This document shows, piece after piece, positions 7,287-15,184 of a stretch of 64,000 bases of DNA (the first letter of the stretch is position 1; every line of letters begins with the position of its first letter). Location: the NCBI GenBank assembly GCA_032117595.1, contig JAULYZ010000017.1, forward strand, positions 121,283-185,282, written 5' to 3'. The notes under the pieces are model-generated. The model ran no database searches, had not been told where the DNA came from, and was given only the letters and a program-made list of their open reading frames with translations. The translations under genes were made by a program, and so were the position numbers. This DNA is from WLJO01 sp032117595 (GTDB taxonomy: Bacteria; Actinomycetota; Acidimicrobiia; Acidimicrobiales; Ilumatobacteraceae).

Positions 7287-9608
7287 TCAGCCGACCGGCT
7301 CGGGTCGGCCGGTCTCGGGGTCGCTGAGCAGGGATTCTGCCTCGGCATCGAGGTCGTGATGACGCCCCTCGACGTGGATCTTGGGCAGCCAACCGAGCCA
7401 CCTCGGGAGCCACCAGTTCCGGGCCCCGAGGAGCTCCATCGTGGCTGGGACGAGCACCATCCGCACGATCGTGGCGTCCACAAGGACCGCAACGGCCATC
7501 CCCAGCCCGAACAGTTTGAGCTGGCGGTCGTCGCCGATCACGAAGCTCGCAAACACGCACACCATGATCAGGGCGGCCGCCGTGATGACCCGGGCCGTCA
7601 CGGCCAGGCCGTCGGCCACTGCACTGCTGTTGTTTCCGGTGCGGTCGAACTCCTCTTTCATCCGGGAGAGGAGGAACACCTCGTAGTCCATCGACAGTCC
7701 GAAGACGATGGCGAAGAGGAACATCGGTATCCACGACTCGATCGGGCCGGTCTTGTCGAGCCCGAGCAGACCCTTGCCCCATCCCCACTGGAAGATCGCC
7801 ACGATGATGCCGTAGGACGCCCCGATGGAGAGCAGGTTCATCACCACGGCCTTGAGCGGTACGAGCAGGCTTCTGAAGACGCACATCAGGAGCAGGAACG
7901 ACACGATGAGGACTGCGCCGATGATCACCGGGAGACGGGCACCGAGATAGTCGGCGAAATCGACACCGGCGGCCGGGAAGCCCCCGACACGCACGAGCGG
8001 ATCGAGTGTGGGTGCGAGGTCGTCGCGCAAGTAGTGCACCAGACGCGTGGTGGCCTCGTCCTGGGGTGCGCCCTCGGGGAACAGGGTGATGACGGCAGCG
8101 TCGGCGCCGATCGGTTGCGGTGCCGACGCATACGCAACATCTGGGGCGTCGTTCAGCACGGTGGCGACCGACGCCGCAACCCCGTCGCCGAGTGTCGAGC
8201 CGTTGCGCTCCTGCACGAGCACCACGAGCGGACCGTTGAATCCCGGGCCGAAGCCCTGCGACAGCAGGTCGTAGGCGCGGCGCACGGTCTCGGTGCGCGG
8301 GTAGTTGCCGTCGTCGGCGAAGCCGAGTCGGATCGAGAAGAGCGGCATCGCAAGGAGTGCAAGGGGAATGATCCCGCCGAGGAAGGCCCGCCAGGGCCGG
8401 CGTTGCACGTAGCGACTCCACCGGTACCAGAAGGTGTTGTCGCGTTGCTGGGATTGATGGACCGGGACCTGCTTGCGGAGCGCCGGGACGAAGAAACCGG
8501 CGGTGATGATGACTGCCGATGCCGCAAGACCCACCAACAAGATGGGCAGTGCGTGGAACAGGATTGCCGGGATGCCGCTCACCACGGGGATGAGCAGACC
8601 GAGAGCACCGCGCCATGTGGTGACGTCGATCTTGCGCTGCGTGAAGCCGAGGAGTGCCGGGAGCAGCGTGAGCGACGCAAGCACCATGAACAGCACCGAG
8701 AGCACGCTGGCGATCGCGACACCGCGCACGAACGCAAGCCCCACCACCATGAGGCCGAGCAGCGACACGATGACGGTGGCACCGGCGAACATCACGGCCC
8801 GGCCCGAGGTGTCGATGGAGTCGATGACGGCGGTCTCGGGATCGCGACCAGCAGCAAGCCCCTCCCGGTAGCGGGTCACGATGAAGAGCGCATAGTCGAT
8901 ACCGACACCCAGGCCGATCATGGCGGCCATGGCGATGGTGAATTCGGGCATCGCGAACACCTGACTGGTGATCGCAATCACCCCGGATGCCGAGGCGAGT
9001 CCGACGATGGCGGTGCCGACGGGAAGGCCCATGGCGATGACCGAGCCGAACGCAAGGACGAGGATGATGATTGCGGCGAGCACGCCGAGGGCCTCGGATG
9101 CGGGCATCTCGAACTTGTAGAAGATCGTGCCGCCGTACTCGACGGTGAGCCCCTCTACTGCAGCGGGCTTGATCTCCTGAATATCCCCGCCGAGCTCCTC
9201 GAACTGCTCCTGACTCCGGTCGCTGGCCCGCACCTGTGCGAAGGCAATGAGACCATCGGCGGACACCTGGAACTTGCCGGCCTCACCGTACGGGCTGATG
9301 ACATCGACACCCTCGAACTCATCCACCTCGGCCAGGAGCGTCGACATCGCCGCGGCCACCTCGGGGTCGGCGACACCCTGCGGGGCGGTGAACACGATCT
9401 GACCGTTGAACCCACCATCGGTGGGTGAGCGCTCGCGCAGGAACTCGAAGACCTGTCGTGTCTCGCTTGCGGGGAGGTTGAAGTCGGTACGGAAGTTCGG
9501 CCCGAGCGCGCCCCATCCCACGGCAGAGACGCCAATGATGACGGCGATCCAGACCAGGACGACGAGACCGCGACGCCGGTACGAGAACTTGGCCACCCTG
9601 GCGAGCAC
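7287..9608 (-). CDS. MMPL/RND-family transporter
   Basis: A 773-residue integral membrane exporter of the MMPL (mycobacterial membrane protein large-like) RND family. The two halves each show one N-terminal helix, a large extracytoplasmic domain and a five-helix bundle. The conserved stretches GVGIDYALFIVTRYREGL (first half) and FGLSMDYEVFLLSRMKEEF (second half) hold the Asp-Tyr pair used for proton coupling. The start is placed at GTG 9608 because TATCGT, a good -10 element, ends 6 nt upstream; the long upstream extension is a shadow of rsgA. It is divergent from rsgA. The substrate (lipid, drug or siderophore) cannot be told from sequence. Confidence 0.92.
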   Translation of the reverse strand: MLARVAKFSYRRRGLVVLVWIAVIIGVSAVGWGALGPNFRTDFNLPASETRQVFEFLRERSPTDGGFNGQIVFTAPQGVADPEVAAAMSTLLAEVDEFEGVDVISPYGEAGKFQVSADGLIAFAQVRASDRSQEQFEELGGDIQEIKPAAVEGLTVEYGGTIFYKFEMPASEALGVLAAIIILVLAFGSVIAMGLPVGTAIVGLASASGVIAITSQVFAMPEFTIAMAAMIGLGVGIDYALFIVTRYREGLAAGRDPETAVIDSIDTSGRAVMFAGATVIVSLLGLMVVGLAFVRGVAIASVLSVLFMVLASLTLLPALLGFTQRKIDVTTWRGALGLLIPVVSGIPAILFHALPILLVGLAASAVIITAGFFVPALRKQVPVHQSQQRDNTFWYRWSRYVQRRPWRAFLGGIIPLALLAMPLFSIRLGFADDGNYPRTETVRRAYDLLSQGFGPGFNGPLVVLVQERNGSTLGDGVAASVATVLNDAPDVAYASAPQPIGADAAVITLFPEGAPQDEATTRLVHYLRDDLAPTLDPLVRVGGFPAAGVDFADYLGARLPVIIGAVLIVSFLLLMCVFRSLLVPLKAVVMNLLSIGASYGIIVAIFQWGWGKGLLGLDKTGPIESWIPMFLFAIVFGLSMDYEVFLLSRMKEEFDRTGNNSSAVADGLAVTARVITAAALIMVCVFASFVIGDDRQLKLFGLGMAVAVLVDATIVRMVLVPATMELLGARNWWLPRWLGWLPKIHVEGRHHDLDAEAESLLSDPETGRPEPVG

Positions 9609-9614
9609 CGGGTC

Positions 9615-9620
9615 ACGATA
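9615..9620 (-). promoter_or_regulatory. -10 element TATCGT of the MMPL transporter gene
   Basis: On the minus strand TATCGT ends 6 nt before the GTG at 9608, implying a leaderless transcript. It decides the start codon for this gene. Confidence 0.5.
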
Positions 9621-9658
9621 CGGACACTTCCTGTGGTTCGGTACCGTCTCACCGGGAC

Positions 9659-10717
9659 ATGGCGCGTGAAGAGATGAATGACACACTCGAGGCACTCGGT
9701 TGGGACGATGCGTTCCAGTCCGAGTACGTCGCGCTCGGAACCGATGTGTTGCCGGGCCGCGTGTGTCGACTCGATCGTGGATGGAGCAGCCTCTTGCCCG
9801 GCGATGCATCCGGTGCACCCCGACGGGTGCGCAACATCGGTGCCGATGTCGCTGTTGGCGACTGGGTGGTGCCGTCCGCCGACGGCGAGCGGGTGGAGGT
9901 CGTGCTCGAGCGCACCAGTGCGCTCGTGCGGCGGGCCTCGTTCGCAGGTGCCCGTGGCGAGGCCCACACGCTTGCCGCCAACGTCGACGTCGTGGGCCTG
10001 CTCCACGCACTGACGTCCCCACCGAACCCGCGGCGCCTCGAGCGTGAGCTCGTGCTGGCGTTCGACAGCGGCGCCCAGCCCGTGGTGGTGCTCACCAAGT
10101 CCGACGCCTCACCGCCTCCGGAGGCAGCAGCCTCGGCATCCGCGGTGGCGCATATTGCGCTCGAGGTGCCGGTGTTCGTGGTGTCGAGTCGCACGGGGGA
10201 GGGGGTGGAGGCGATCCGGCAACTGCTGGCGGGCCACCGAACCCTTGCGCTGCTCGGGGCCAGTGGCGTGGGAAAGTCCACCCTCGTCAATCGGTTGGTC
10301 GGCCGCGAGGTGCAGCGAACCGGCACCGTGCGTGAGGGCGACGATCGGGGGCGGCACACCACGTCGGCGGCTGAACTCGTCCCCGTTCCCGGCGGCGGCT
10401 GGCTCGTCGACACCCCCGGATTGCGGGCGGTCAGCCTCTGGTCGAGCGGGCACGGCATCGAGCGGGCCTTCGCCGACGTCTTCGACCTCATGGACCGATG
10501 CCGGTTCCGGGACTGTAAGCACGAGGGGGAGCCCGGCTGTGCGGTGCAGGCGGCCATCTCGGCCGGCGACCTGCGGGCAGATCGGCTGGTGAGCCTCAAG
10601 CGGCTCGTGGCCGAGGAGGCGGCGATCGAGGCCGAACAGCGGGAGCGGGTCCGCGACGCCGACAGGGCCCACCGCGCGCCACCACCTACGCCCGAGGATT
10701 CCGTAGACTCAGAGTGA
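9659..10717 (+). CDS. rsgA: Ribosome small-subunit-dependent GTPase A
   Basis: Circularly permuted GTPase that helps late maturation of the 30S subunit. It is 352 residues. The order of G motifs is permuted as expected: TKSDAS (G4) comes before the P-loop GASGVGKSTLVN (about 199-210) and DTPGLR (G3). The C-terminal zinc knuckle is CRFRDCKHEGEPGC, beginning at C281. An OB-fold N-terminal domain precedes the GTPase. ATG at 9659 is a short distance from the TACCGT hexamer at 9642-9647. Its last codons overlap the next gene by one base (TGATG). Confidence 0.96.
   Translation: MAREEMNDTLEALGWDDAFQSEYVALGTDVLPGRVCRLDRGWSSLLPGDASGAPRRVRNIGADVAVGDWVVPSADGERVEVVLERTSALVRRASFAGARGEAHTLAANVDVVGLLHALTSPPNPRRLERELVLAFDSGAQPVVVLTKSDASPPPEAAASASAVAHIALEVPVFVVSSRTGEGVEAIRQLLAGHRTLALLGASGVGKSTLVNRLVGREVQRTGTVREGDDRGRHTTSAAELVPVPGGGWLVDTPGLRAVSLWSSGHGIERAFADVFDLMDRCRFRDCKHEGEPGCAVQAAISAGDLRADRLVSLKRLVAEEAAIEAEQRERVRDADRAHRAPPPTPEDSVDSE
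10704..10709 (+). promoter_or_regulatory. -10 element TAGACT inside the 3' end of rsgA
   Basis: TAGACT ends 7 nt before the ATG of the lipoprotein gene at 10717. It would give that gene its own leaderless transcript in addition to readthrough from rsgA. Confidence 0.4.
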
Positions 10718-11424
10718 TGCGACGACCTCCCCTCGCGTTCATGGCCGGACTCCTCGGTCTTGCAACGGTGCTGGCAGCCTGCCAGCTGCCGTCGTCGTCG
10801 GGTTCCCAAAAGTCGAAGCAGGGCGGCGAGGAGCAGACCGTTCTCGTGCCGTTCGCCGAGTCGAATCTCGACGACCCGGGTGAATCACCCGCTGATCCCA
10901 TCGCATCGATCCCCGACACTGCGCCCGAGGCCACCGCCGATACGGCCGTCGAGGAGATCGAGGCTGCGGCAGAGGAACCCGAACCTACGGATCCTCCAGC
11001 ACCGTCCACCACCTCACGGTCGCAGAACCCCACGTGCAAGGCAGCGAATCGCATCGTCGCGCTCAACAAGCGATTCGACGACTCGCTCACCAGGGTCCTG
11101 AGCAATGCGAACCGCATCCGCTCGCTGGTGAGCACGTTGCGCAAGTTGCCCGTGACCGATCTGCGCAATGCGTACGACGATCTCTCGGCAGAGCTCAACA
11201 CCACACGCCGACGTCGGCTTGCCGTGGTTCGCGACTTCACCGTCGATGTCGGCGAGTTGCTCTCCCGTGTGCGCAATGCCGAAACCCTCGGCGAGGCGCT
11301 CGTGAAGCTCGAGGACGAAAAGAAGGCTCCGCAGGCCCGCGAAATGAACCGACTGATGTCGATCTACGTCAACCGGATCTGCGGCTTCAAGCTCACGATG
11401 ATCGGCGACGGCCAGAAGAAGTAG
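10717..11424 (+). CDS. Predicted lipoprotein of unknown function
   Basis: A 235-residue exported protein. The N-terminus MRRPPLAFMAGLLGLATVLA followed by AC is a lipoprotein signal, with the lipidated cysteine in VLAAC. A low-complexity Pro/Glu/Thr-rich stretch (about 40-105) follows, then a helical domain rich in Arg and Leu with two cysteines (NPTCKAANRI and VNRICGFKL) that could form a disulfide. I do not recognise the family. The start ATG overlaps the rsgA stop, so the two are coupled, though a -10 element inside rsgA may also drive it. Confidence 0.75.
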   Translation: MRRPPLAFMAGLLGLATVLAACQLPSSSGSQKSKQGGEEQTVLVPFAESNLDDPGESPADPIASIPDTAPEATADTAVEEIEAAAEEPEPTDPPAPSTTSRSQNPTCKAANRIVALNKRFDDSLTRVLSNANRIRSLVSTLRKLPVTDLRNAYDDLSAELNTTRRRRLAVVRDFTVDVGELLSRVRNAETLGEALVKLEDEKKAPQAREMNRLMSIYVNRICGFKLTMIGDGQKK

Positions 11425-11431
11425 TGCTTCG

Positions 11432-11761
11432 TCAGGGCACCACGCGGTCCTGCACGCGCACAGCACGCGAGAAACCCGTGGTGTTGAGACGGTGCTGCAG
11501 CACACCGGGGCTGCACACCACCACCAGTTCGCCGCCGGCCTGACGTGCCCGGGCTCCGGCACCGAGGAGCAGACCGAGGGCTGCGTCGTCGAGAAGGTGC
11601 ACACCGTCGAGATCGACGTACGACACGCTGGTGCCGGTGGCGACACCGACGAAGCGGGTGAGCGCATCGGCGAGTCGTGGGAGGGTCGGGAGGTCGACCT
11701 CGCCGGAGACGTGCAGTACGAGCGAGCCCCCGATCTGCGCAGTGCGGGTGGTGATGCTCAT
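11432..11761 (-). CDS. STAS-domain protein (anti-sigma-factor antagonist-like)
   Basis: A 109-residue single STAS domain. The fold signature is VSYVDLDGVHLLDDAALGLLLGAGARAR. In anti-sigma antagonists the matching loop reads D-S-(S/T)-G, with the serine phosphorylated by the partner kinase. Here the residues are D58-D59-A60-A61, so the serine is replaced by aspartate. The protein may therefore be insensitive to phosphorylation or locked in a phospho-mimic state. The start MSITTRTAQ at 11761 is chosen because it begins the domain and has a TACCGT hexamer 8 nt upstream (11770-11775). No anti-sigma kinase or phosphatase gene is adjacent. Confidence 0.85.
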   Translation of the reverse strand: MSITTRTAQIGGSLVLHVSGEVDLPTLPRLADALTRFVGVATGTSVSYVDLDGVHLLDDAALGLLLGAGARARQAGGELVVVCSPGVLQHRLNTTGFSRAVRVQDRVVP

Positions 11762-11784
11762 TGCTCGCCACGGTAGCGACGGCT

Positions 11785-11847
11785 GAACATGCTTGGCCGA
11801 ACATGCTTGGCCGGTCACGCTTGGCCGGTCATGCTCAGCCGGTCACG
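11785..11847. repeat. Tandem repeat, 14-bp unit, about 4.5 copies
   Basis: Two identical units GAACATGCTTGGCC (11785-11798, 11799-11812) are followed by GGTCACGCTTGGCC, GGTCATGCTCAGCC and a partial GGTCACG. The array fills the space between the STAS promoter and the last codons of the TadE-like gene, reaching into its stop codon. Confidence 0.85.
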
Positions 11848-12223
11848 GTTCGACGGCCATGGTGGCTGCGGCCACGACCGTGACCTCGGGAACGAGTGCC
11901 CCGATCAGCGGGACGTCGGTGGGCACGCTGGCTCGGACCACCGTGCGCACACGGCCGGCGGCCGAGGAGGTGGTGACCCGGAGTTCGCGCAGGTTCACGG
12001 TGCCCTCCACCGCCGCACGGGCCGAGCCGGCCGCGTCGGCCGACACCGCAGCCGCACGGGCGCCCTCGCGTGCGGCATGTGTGACGGCCACCTGGGCGCG
12101 AACCACCACGAGCACCTGAACCACGGCGAGAAGCATGATCATGACCAGCGGCGTCACCAACGCCAGTTCCACCGCTGCCTGGCCGCGATCGGACCGTGCA
12201 TGATCGATGTGCCGTTGGCTCAA
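11843..12223 (-). CDS. TadE/TadG-like pilus-assembly protein
   Basis: Last gene of the Tad cluster, 126 residues. It has the TadE hallmark: a short polar N-terminus with DRGQAAVELALVTPL followed at once by a single membrane helix, then a periplasmic domain. Such pseudopilins assist Flp pilus assembly or the related secretion process. The start is TTG at 12223, whose TTGA overlap with the upstream stop marks translational coupling; no ATG or GTG fits the TadE N-terminus. Its final codon runs into the 14-bp tandem repeat. Confidence 0.8.
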   Translation of the reverse strand: MSQRHIDHARSDRGQAAVELALVTPLVMIMLLAVVQVLVVVRAQVAVTHAAREGARAAAVSADAAGSARAAVEGTVNLRELRVTTSSAAGRVRTVVRASVPTDVPLIGALVPEVTVVAAATMAVEP

Positions 12224-12453
12224 CGCACGCTCGTGGCGATCGAGCGAACCACGGAGTCGAGCAGGCCGCCGATTCCGCCACCCGATCGATTCGCCCAGCC
12301 GACGAGCAGTAGGGCCACTGCGGCCGCTCCGAGCAGCACGAGTGCATATTCGGTGGTGGCCTGGCCGCTCTCGCGTGGCTGGCGCAGCGTTCGTCGCGGT
12401 ACGCCCGACGTGGCGCTCGTTCGCTGACTCACGGTCATGGGGTCCACAGTCAT
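12220..12453 (-). CDS. DUF4244-like pilin subunit candidate
   Basis: A 77-residue protein with a hydrophilic N-terminal part, then ESGQATTEYALVLLGAAAVALLL, the pattern of actinobacterial DUF4244 and Flp pilins: a polar cleavage region, a glutamate five residues into the hydrophobic segment, and one helix. It is probably the structural pilin-like subunit of the cluster. ATG 12453 is supported by GGGAGG 7-8 nt upstream, and it overlaps the tadC stop as ATGA. A second in-frame ATG lies 15 bp downstream. No prepilin peptidase is encoded nearby. Confidence 0.75.
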   Translation of the reverse strand: MTVDPMTVSQRTSATSGVPRRTLRQPRESGQATTEYALVLLGAAAVALLLVGWANRSGGGIGGLLDSVVRSIATSVR

Positions 12454-13007
12454 GGGGTTCCTCCCGGGGACTGGATCGAGGAGAGGGTCCCGGCGATCAG
12501 CGGGACGATGGTGACCAGCCCGAAGGCCGGGAGGATGCAGAGCACGAGCGGGAAGCTGAGTCGAACCGGGAGGGTTCGCGCCCGCACGTCGTGAAGGCGC
12601 TGGCGGGCAAGGCGCGCCTCGAGTGAGAGACGTTCGAGCGAGGGCACGAGTGGCTGACCGAAGCGTTCGCACGAGACCAGAGCGTCCACGAGCCCGCGAG
12701 CCGTGGGTCCGCAGAGCCGATGGAGCTCATGGAGTGCGTCGACTGCGCGCCTTCCCCGTTGACGTCTCGCTGTTGACATCGCCCGGAATCCGTCGCGCCA
12801 CGGTGCCGGGCAGCAGTGGGTGATCTCGTCGAGCGCCTGCAGCGGTGTGAGGCCCGCACGCACGAGCACGATGAGCAGATCGACCACATCGGGGAGCGAA
12901 TCGATAAGCGACTCACGGTGAAGACGACGACGGCGTTCTGTGGCGCTGCGACGGACGAACCACAGCAGGGCTGCGAGTGCAGCGGCAGTAACGACGCCCC
13001 GGGTCAT
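12450..13007 (-). CDS. tadC: Tad pilus inner-membrane protein TadC-like (T2SSF domain)
   Basis: A 185-residue membrane platform protein with one type II secretion F domain: ESLIDSLPDVVDLLIVLVRAGLTPLQALDEI, then ALVSCERFGQPLVPSLERLS, then two C-terminal membrane helices. It pairs with TadB to form the inner-membrane base on which the TadA ATPase acts. ATG 13007 overlaps the tadB stop as ATGA; the frame upstream of it overlaps tadB and is not needed. It is shorter than the roughly 300-residue TadC of proteobacteria. Confidence 0.85.
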   Translation of the reverse strand: MTRGVVTAAALAALLWFVRRSATERRRRLHRESLIDSLPDVVDLLIVLVRAGLTPLQALDEITHCCPAPWRDGFRAMSTARRQRGRRAVDALHELHRLCGPTARGLVDALVSCERFGQPLVPSLERLSLEARLARQRLHDVRARTLPVRLSFPLVLCILPAFGLVTIVPLIAGTLSSIQSPGGTP

Positions 13008-13576
13008 GCTGCGCGGCCGATAATTCGTCGCATCCAGTACCAACCGGTGACGTTGAGCAGAGTGGCTGCCGCAAGACAGAGTCGCCCGGAGGGGTGGTGG
13101 AGGAGGAAGCCGAGGAGTTGCGAATCACCGGCGCCGGCCCAGACGGCGACCACCAGCGGGAGCGCACTGATGACGGAGGCCGACAGGCGCGCCTGGGCTG
13201 CACCGGCCTGCCGATCGGCGGTGATTGCCCGTCGGTCACGGACTGCGACCGCCGCACGGTCGAGTGCACCCGGGACGGCACCACCCACCCGTGCGAGGAC
13301 CTCGAGGGTGGAGAGTGCGAGTGATTCCTCGGGGCCCGAGTCATCGCGGCGCAGGGACGCGAGTGCATCGGGGAGTGCAACGCCGAGGGCGTGCTGCTGG
13401 GCCGCCCCGCGCAACCGTGCTGCGAAGGGTCCGGTGCCGTGTGCGACCTCGGAGAGGGCCTGCCCGAGTGAGCGCCCCGCCGCCGTGCTCCGGGCGAGTG
13501 CGTCGAGGGATGGTGCGACATCATCGGCAAGTCGGTGTTGCCGGCGCGCGCTGCAGAGTGCGGTGGGGAGCCTCAC
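13004..13576 (-). CDS. tadB: Tad pilus inner-membrane protein TadB-like (T2SSF domain)
   Basis: A 190-residue protein with a T2SSF domain (DDVAPSLDALARSTAAGRSLGQALSEVA, then LEVLARVGGAVPGALDRAAVAVRDR) and a C-terminal membrane helix. The start is GTG 13576, overlapping the tadA stop as GTGA. The protein lacks the N-terminal membrane segments seen in full-length TadB, which is common in the compact actinobacterial version of this system. A longer open frame upstream is antisense noise over tadA. Confidence 0.83.
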   Translation of the reverse strand: MRLPTALCSARRQHRLADDVAPSLDALARSTAAGRSLGQALSEVAHGTGPFAARLRGAAQQHALGVALPDALASLRRDDSGPEESLALSTLEVLARVGGAVPGALDRAAVAVRDRRAITADRQAGAAQARLSASVISALPLVVAVWAGAGDSQLLGFLLHHPSGRLCLAAATLLNVTGWYWMRRIIGRAA

Positions 13577-14751
13577 TGGTCGGTCGGCAGCTCTGCGCCG
13601 ACGAGATGGAGGCGTCGATGCAGTGGCTCTGCATGCACTCGTTGTCCGGTCGCAAGCGTTCGCAGTGAGCCATCGGGTTGTGTCTCGCAGATGCTTGCGA
13701 TGCTCCGGCGTCCGTCGTGGTGCCGTGCGGTCTGCACCACGATGTCGATGCAGGTGTTCACCTGCTCGGTGAGCAGTGAGCCTGCCGAGGCAGGCGCACC
13801 GAGCATCGCCAGGGTGGTGAGGCGACGCAGCGCATCCGATGGCGAGTTTGCGTGGATCGTGGAGAGCGAGCCGTCGTGCCCGGTGTTGAGCGCCTGCACC
13901 ATGTCGAAGGCCTCGGCCCCGCGCACCTCGCCGATCACGATTCGGTCGGGACGGAGGCGCAGCGCCGTCTGCACCAGACGACGGATGCTCACCTCTGCGA
14001 CACCGTCGGGTGTGGCGGGACGTGTCTCGAGACGCACGAGGTTCGGGCACGGCAGCACCAGCTCAGCAGTGTCCTCCACGGTGATGACCCGCTCGGTGGG
14101 TGCAATGCGTGCGGCAAGGGCGTTGAGCAGTGTGGTCTTGCCCGATGACGCTGCGCCGCACACCACGAGGTTCAGGCGGCGGGCCATGATGTTGTCGAGC
14201 AGGGCGCAGACGTCTGGACCAGAGTGCTCGCTCAGGTCGAGCGAGCGGACCGCAAAGCGACGAATCGACAGGCTCGTGCCATCTACTGCGAGCGGTGAGC
14301 GGACGGCGCACATCCGGTGACCGCCCGGGAGTCGTGCATCGACCACGGGTGACGACAGGTCGAAGCGAAGACCCAGGGGGGTGATGATCCGCTCGATGAT
14401 CGGCTCGACACCGGTCTCACCGAGGTCGTCGACGAGTTCCATCCCGCCGTTGCGATCGACCCAGACCTCGCGCCCACGGTTGACTGCGACCTCGGTGACT
14501 GCAGGGTCGTCGAGATACTGCTCGAGTACACCGAAGCCAGAGATCTCGGCGAGCACACGCCGGACGACGGCGCTGTGATGCTCGGCGGGCAGGAACGGTG
14601 CTGCACGTTCCACGAGGCCGCGTACGTCGTCGAGGGTGCTCGTCGGTGATTCGCTCGGTGCCGGCTCACCGGGGAGCGAGGGCCGGGAACGAAGGGCCTC
14701 GACGATGCTCCGCACCGAGGTCCGGGGAACCGGACGCACTCTTGTCGACAT
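13573..14751 (-). CDS. tadA: Tad/CpaF-family secretion ATPase
   Basis: A 392-residue ATPase that powers pilus assembly or secretion. The N-terminal domain (GFGVLEQYLDDPAVTEVAVN) is typical of CpaF/TadA. The P-loop is GAASSGKTTLLNAL (about residues 197-210), the Asp box is ITVEDTAEL, the Walker B region is RIVIGEVRGAEAFDM, and the His box is DGSLSTIHANS. ATG 14751 has a strong GGAGGTGGAG Shine-Dalgarno 5-6 nt upstream, so this is the operon's entry gene. The usual neighbours TadZ/Ssd, CpaB, RcpA secretin and peptidase are absent here. Confidence 0.93.
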   Translation of the reverse strand: MSTRVRPVPRTSVRSIVEALRSRPSLPGEPAPSESPTSTLDDVRGLVERAAPFLPAEHHSAVVRRVLAEISGFGVLEQYLDDPAVTEVAVNRGREVWVDRNGGMELVDDLGETGVEPIIERIITPLGLRFDLSSPVVDARLPGGHRMCAVRSPLAVDGTSLSIRRFAVRSLDLSEHSGPDVCALLDNIMARRLNLVVCGAASSGKTTLLNALAARIAPTERVITVEDTAELVLPCPNLVRLETRPATPDGVAEVSIRRLVQTALRLRPDRIVIGEVRGAEAFDMVQALNTGHDGSLSTIHANSPSDALRRLTTLAMLGAPASAGSLLTEQVNTCIDIVVQTARHHDGRRSIASICETQPDGSLRTLATGQRVHAEPLHRRLHLVGAELPTDQ

Positions 14752-14848
14752 GACTCCACCTCCGGGGCACCAAGGTGCCCGGCCTCAGGGGAAGTCGGGG
14801 TGCTGCGCGCGCTCGACGTGCTGGTGGGTGCCCTCTGGCACCACCGGG

Positions 14849-14926
14849 TCACTTCTTGTCGAGTTTGCGGAACGCAGCAGCGACGAAGCCGATCACTGCG
14901 AGCACGAGGAGGATGCGCTTCTTCAC
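14849..14926 (-). CDS. Small single-helix membrane protein (25 aa)
   Basis: A short frame starting with GTG encodes MKKRILLVLAVIGFVAAA, then FRKLDKK: basic start, one membrane helix, basic tail. It resembles the very short membrane peptides annotated in actinobacteria as DLW-39-like, but the diagnostic C-terminal motif is absent. No good Shine-Dalgarno sequence is visible. It lies 97 bp upstream of tadA and may be part of its leader. Existence is plausible, not proven. Confidence 0.4.
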   Translation of the reverse strand: MKKRILLVLAVIGFVAAAFRKLDKK

Positions 14927-15066
14927 GGGCGCTGAAGTTATCGCGCAGAATCGGCGGTGACACGTGGACTCCCCCGCTGATTGTTCCCCGCAGGGTCCAG
15001 GGGCCCAGTCCGCCACCGAGCGTGCGCCGCTATGGTGCGGTGGTCGGCCCGGTAGTTCGGGGTCGG

Positions 15067-15162
15067 GGAGGTGTCTGGGCACCTGGTGGGCTCCACCGCC
15101 TTCAAAGCGGCTGGGACGAGCGATCCTCGTCCGGCGGGTTCGATTCCCGTCCACCTCCGCCA
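15067..15162 (+). tRNA. selC: tRNA-Sec (UCA anticodon), CCA encoded
   Basis: The 96-nt RNA shows every mark of a bacterial selenocysteine tRNA. The anticodon loop CTTCAAA (15100-15106) is closed by CCGC/GCGG and carries the anticodon TCA at 15102-15104. A long variable arm GGACGAG/CTCGTCC follows. The T-arm is GCGGG-TTCGATT-CCCGT, and the extended acceptor stem pairs GGAGGTG with CACCTCC, with the eighth pair a T/C mismatch. GCCA is encoded at the 3' end. It would read in-frame UGA as selenocysteine with SelA, SelB and SelD, none of which is in this window. Both neighbours are protein genes on the opposite strand. Confidence 0.93.
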
Positions 15163-15184
15163 TCGGCGCGACCGGGCGGTGCAG

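Noticed and set aside
7281..9428. A 715-codon open frame on the plus strand
   Set aside because: It is antisense to the MMPL transporter gene, has a His/Asp/Glu-rich low-complexity composition typical of a shadow frame in high-GC DNA, and matches no domain.
13577..14050. Upstream extension of the TadB-like frame
   Set aside because: It overlaps tadA in another frame, has shadow composition, and the GTGA overlap gives a natural start.
14764..14781. GGGCACC/GGTGCCC hairpin just upstream of tadA
   Set aside because: The loop is only 2 nt, so the fold is weak, and the Shine-Dalgarno lies outside it.
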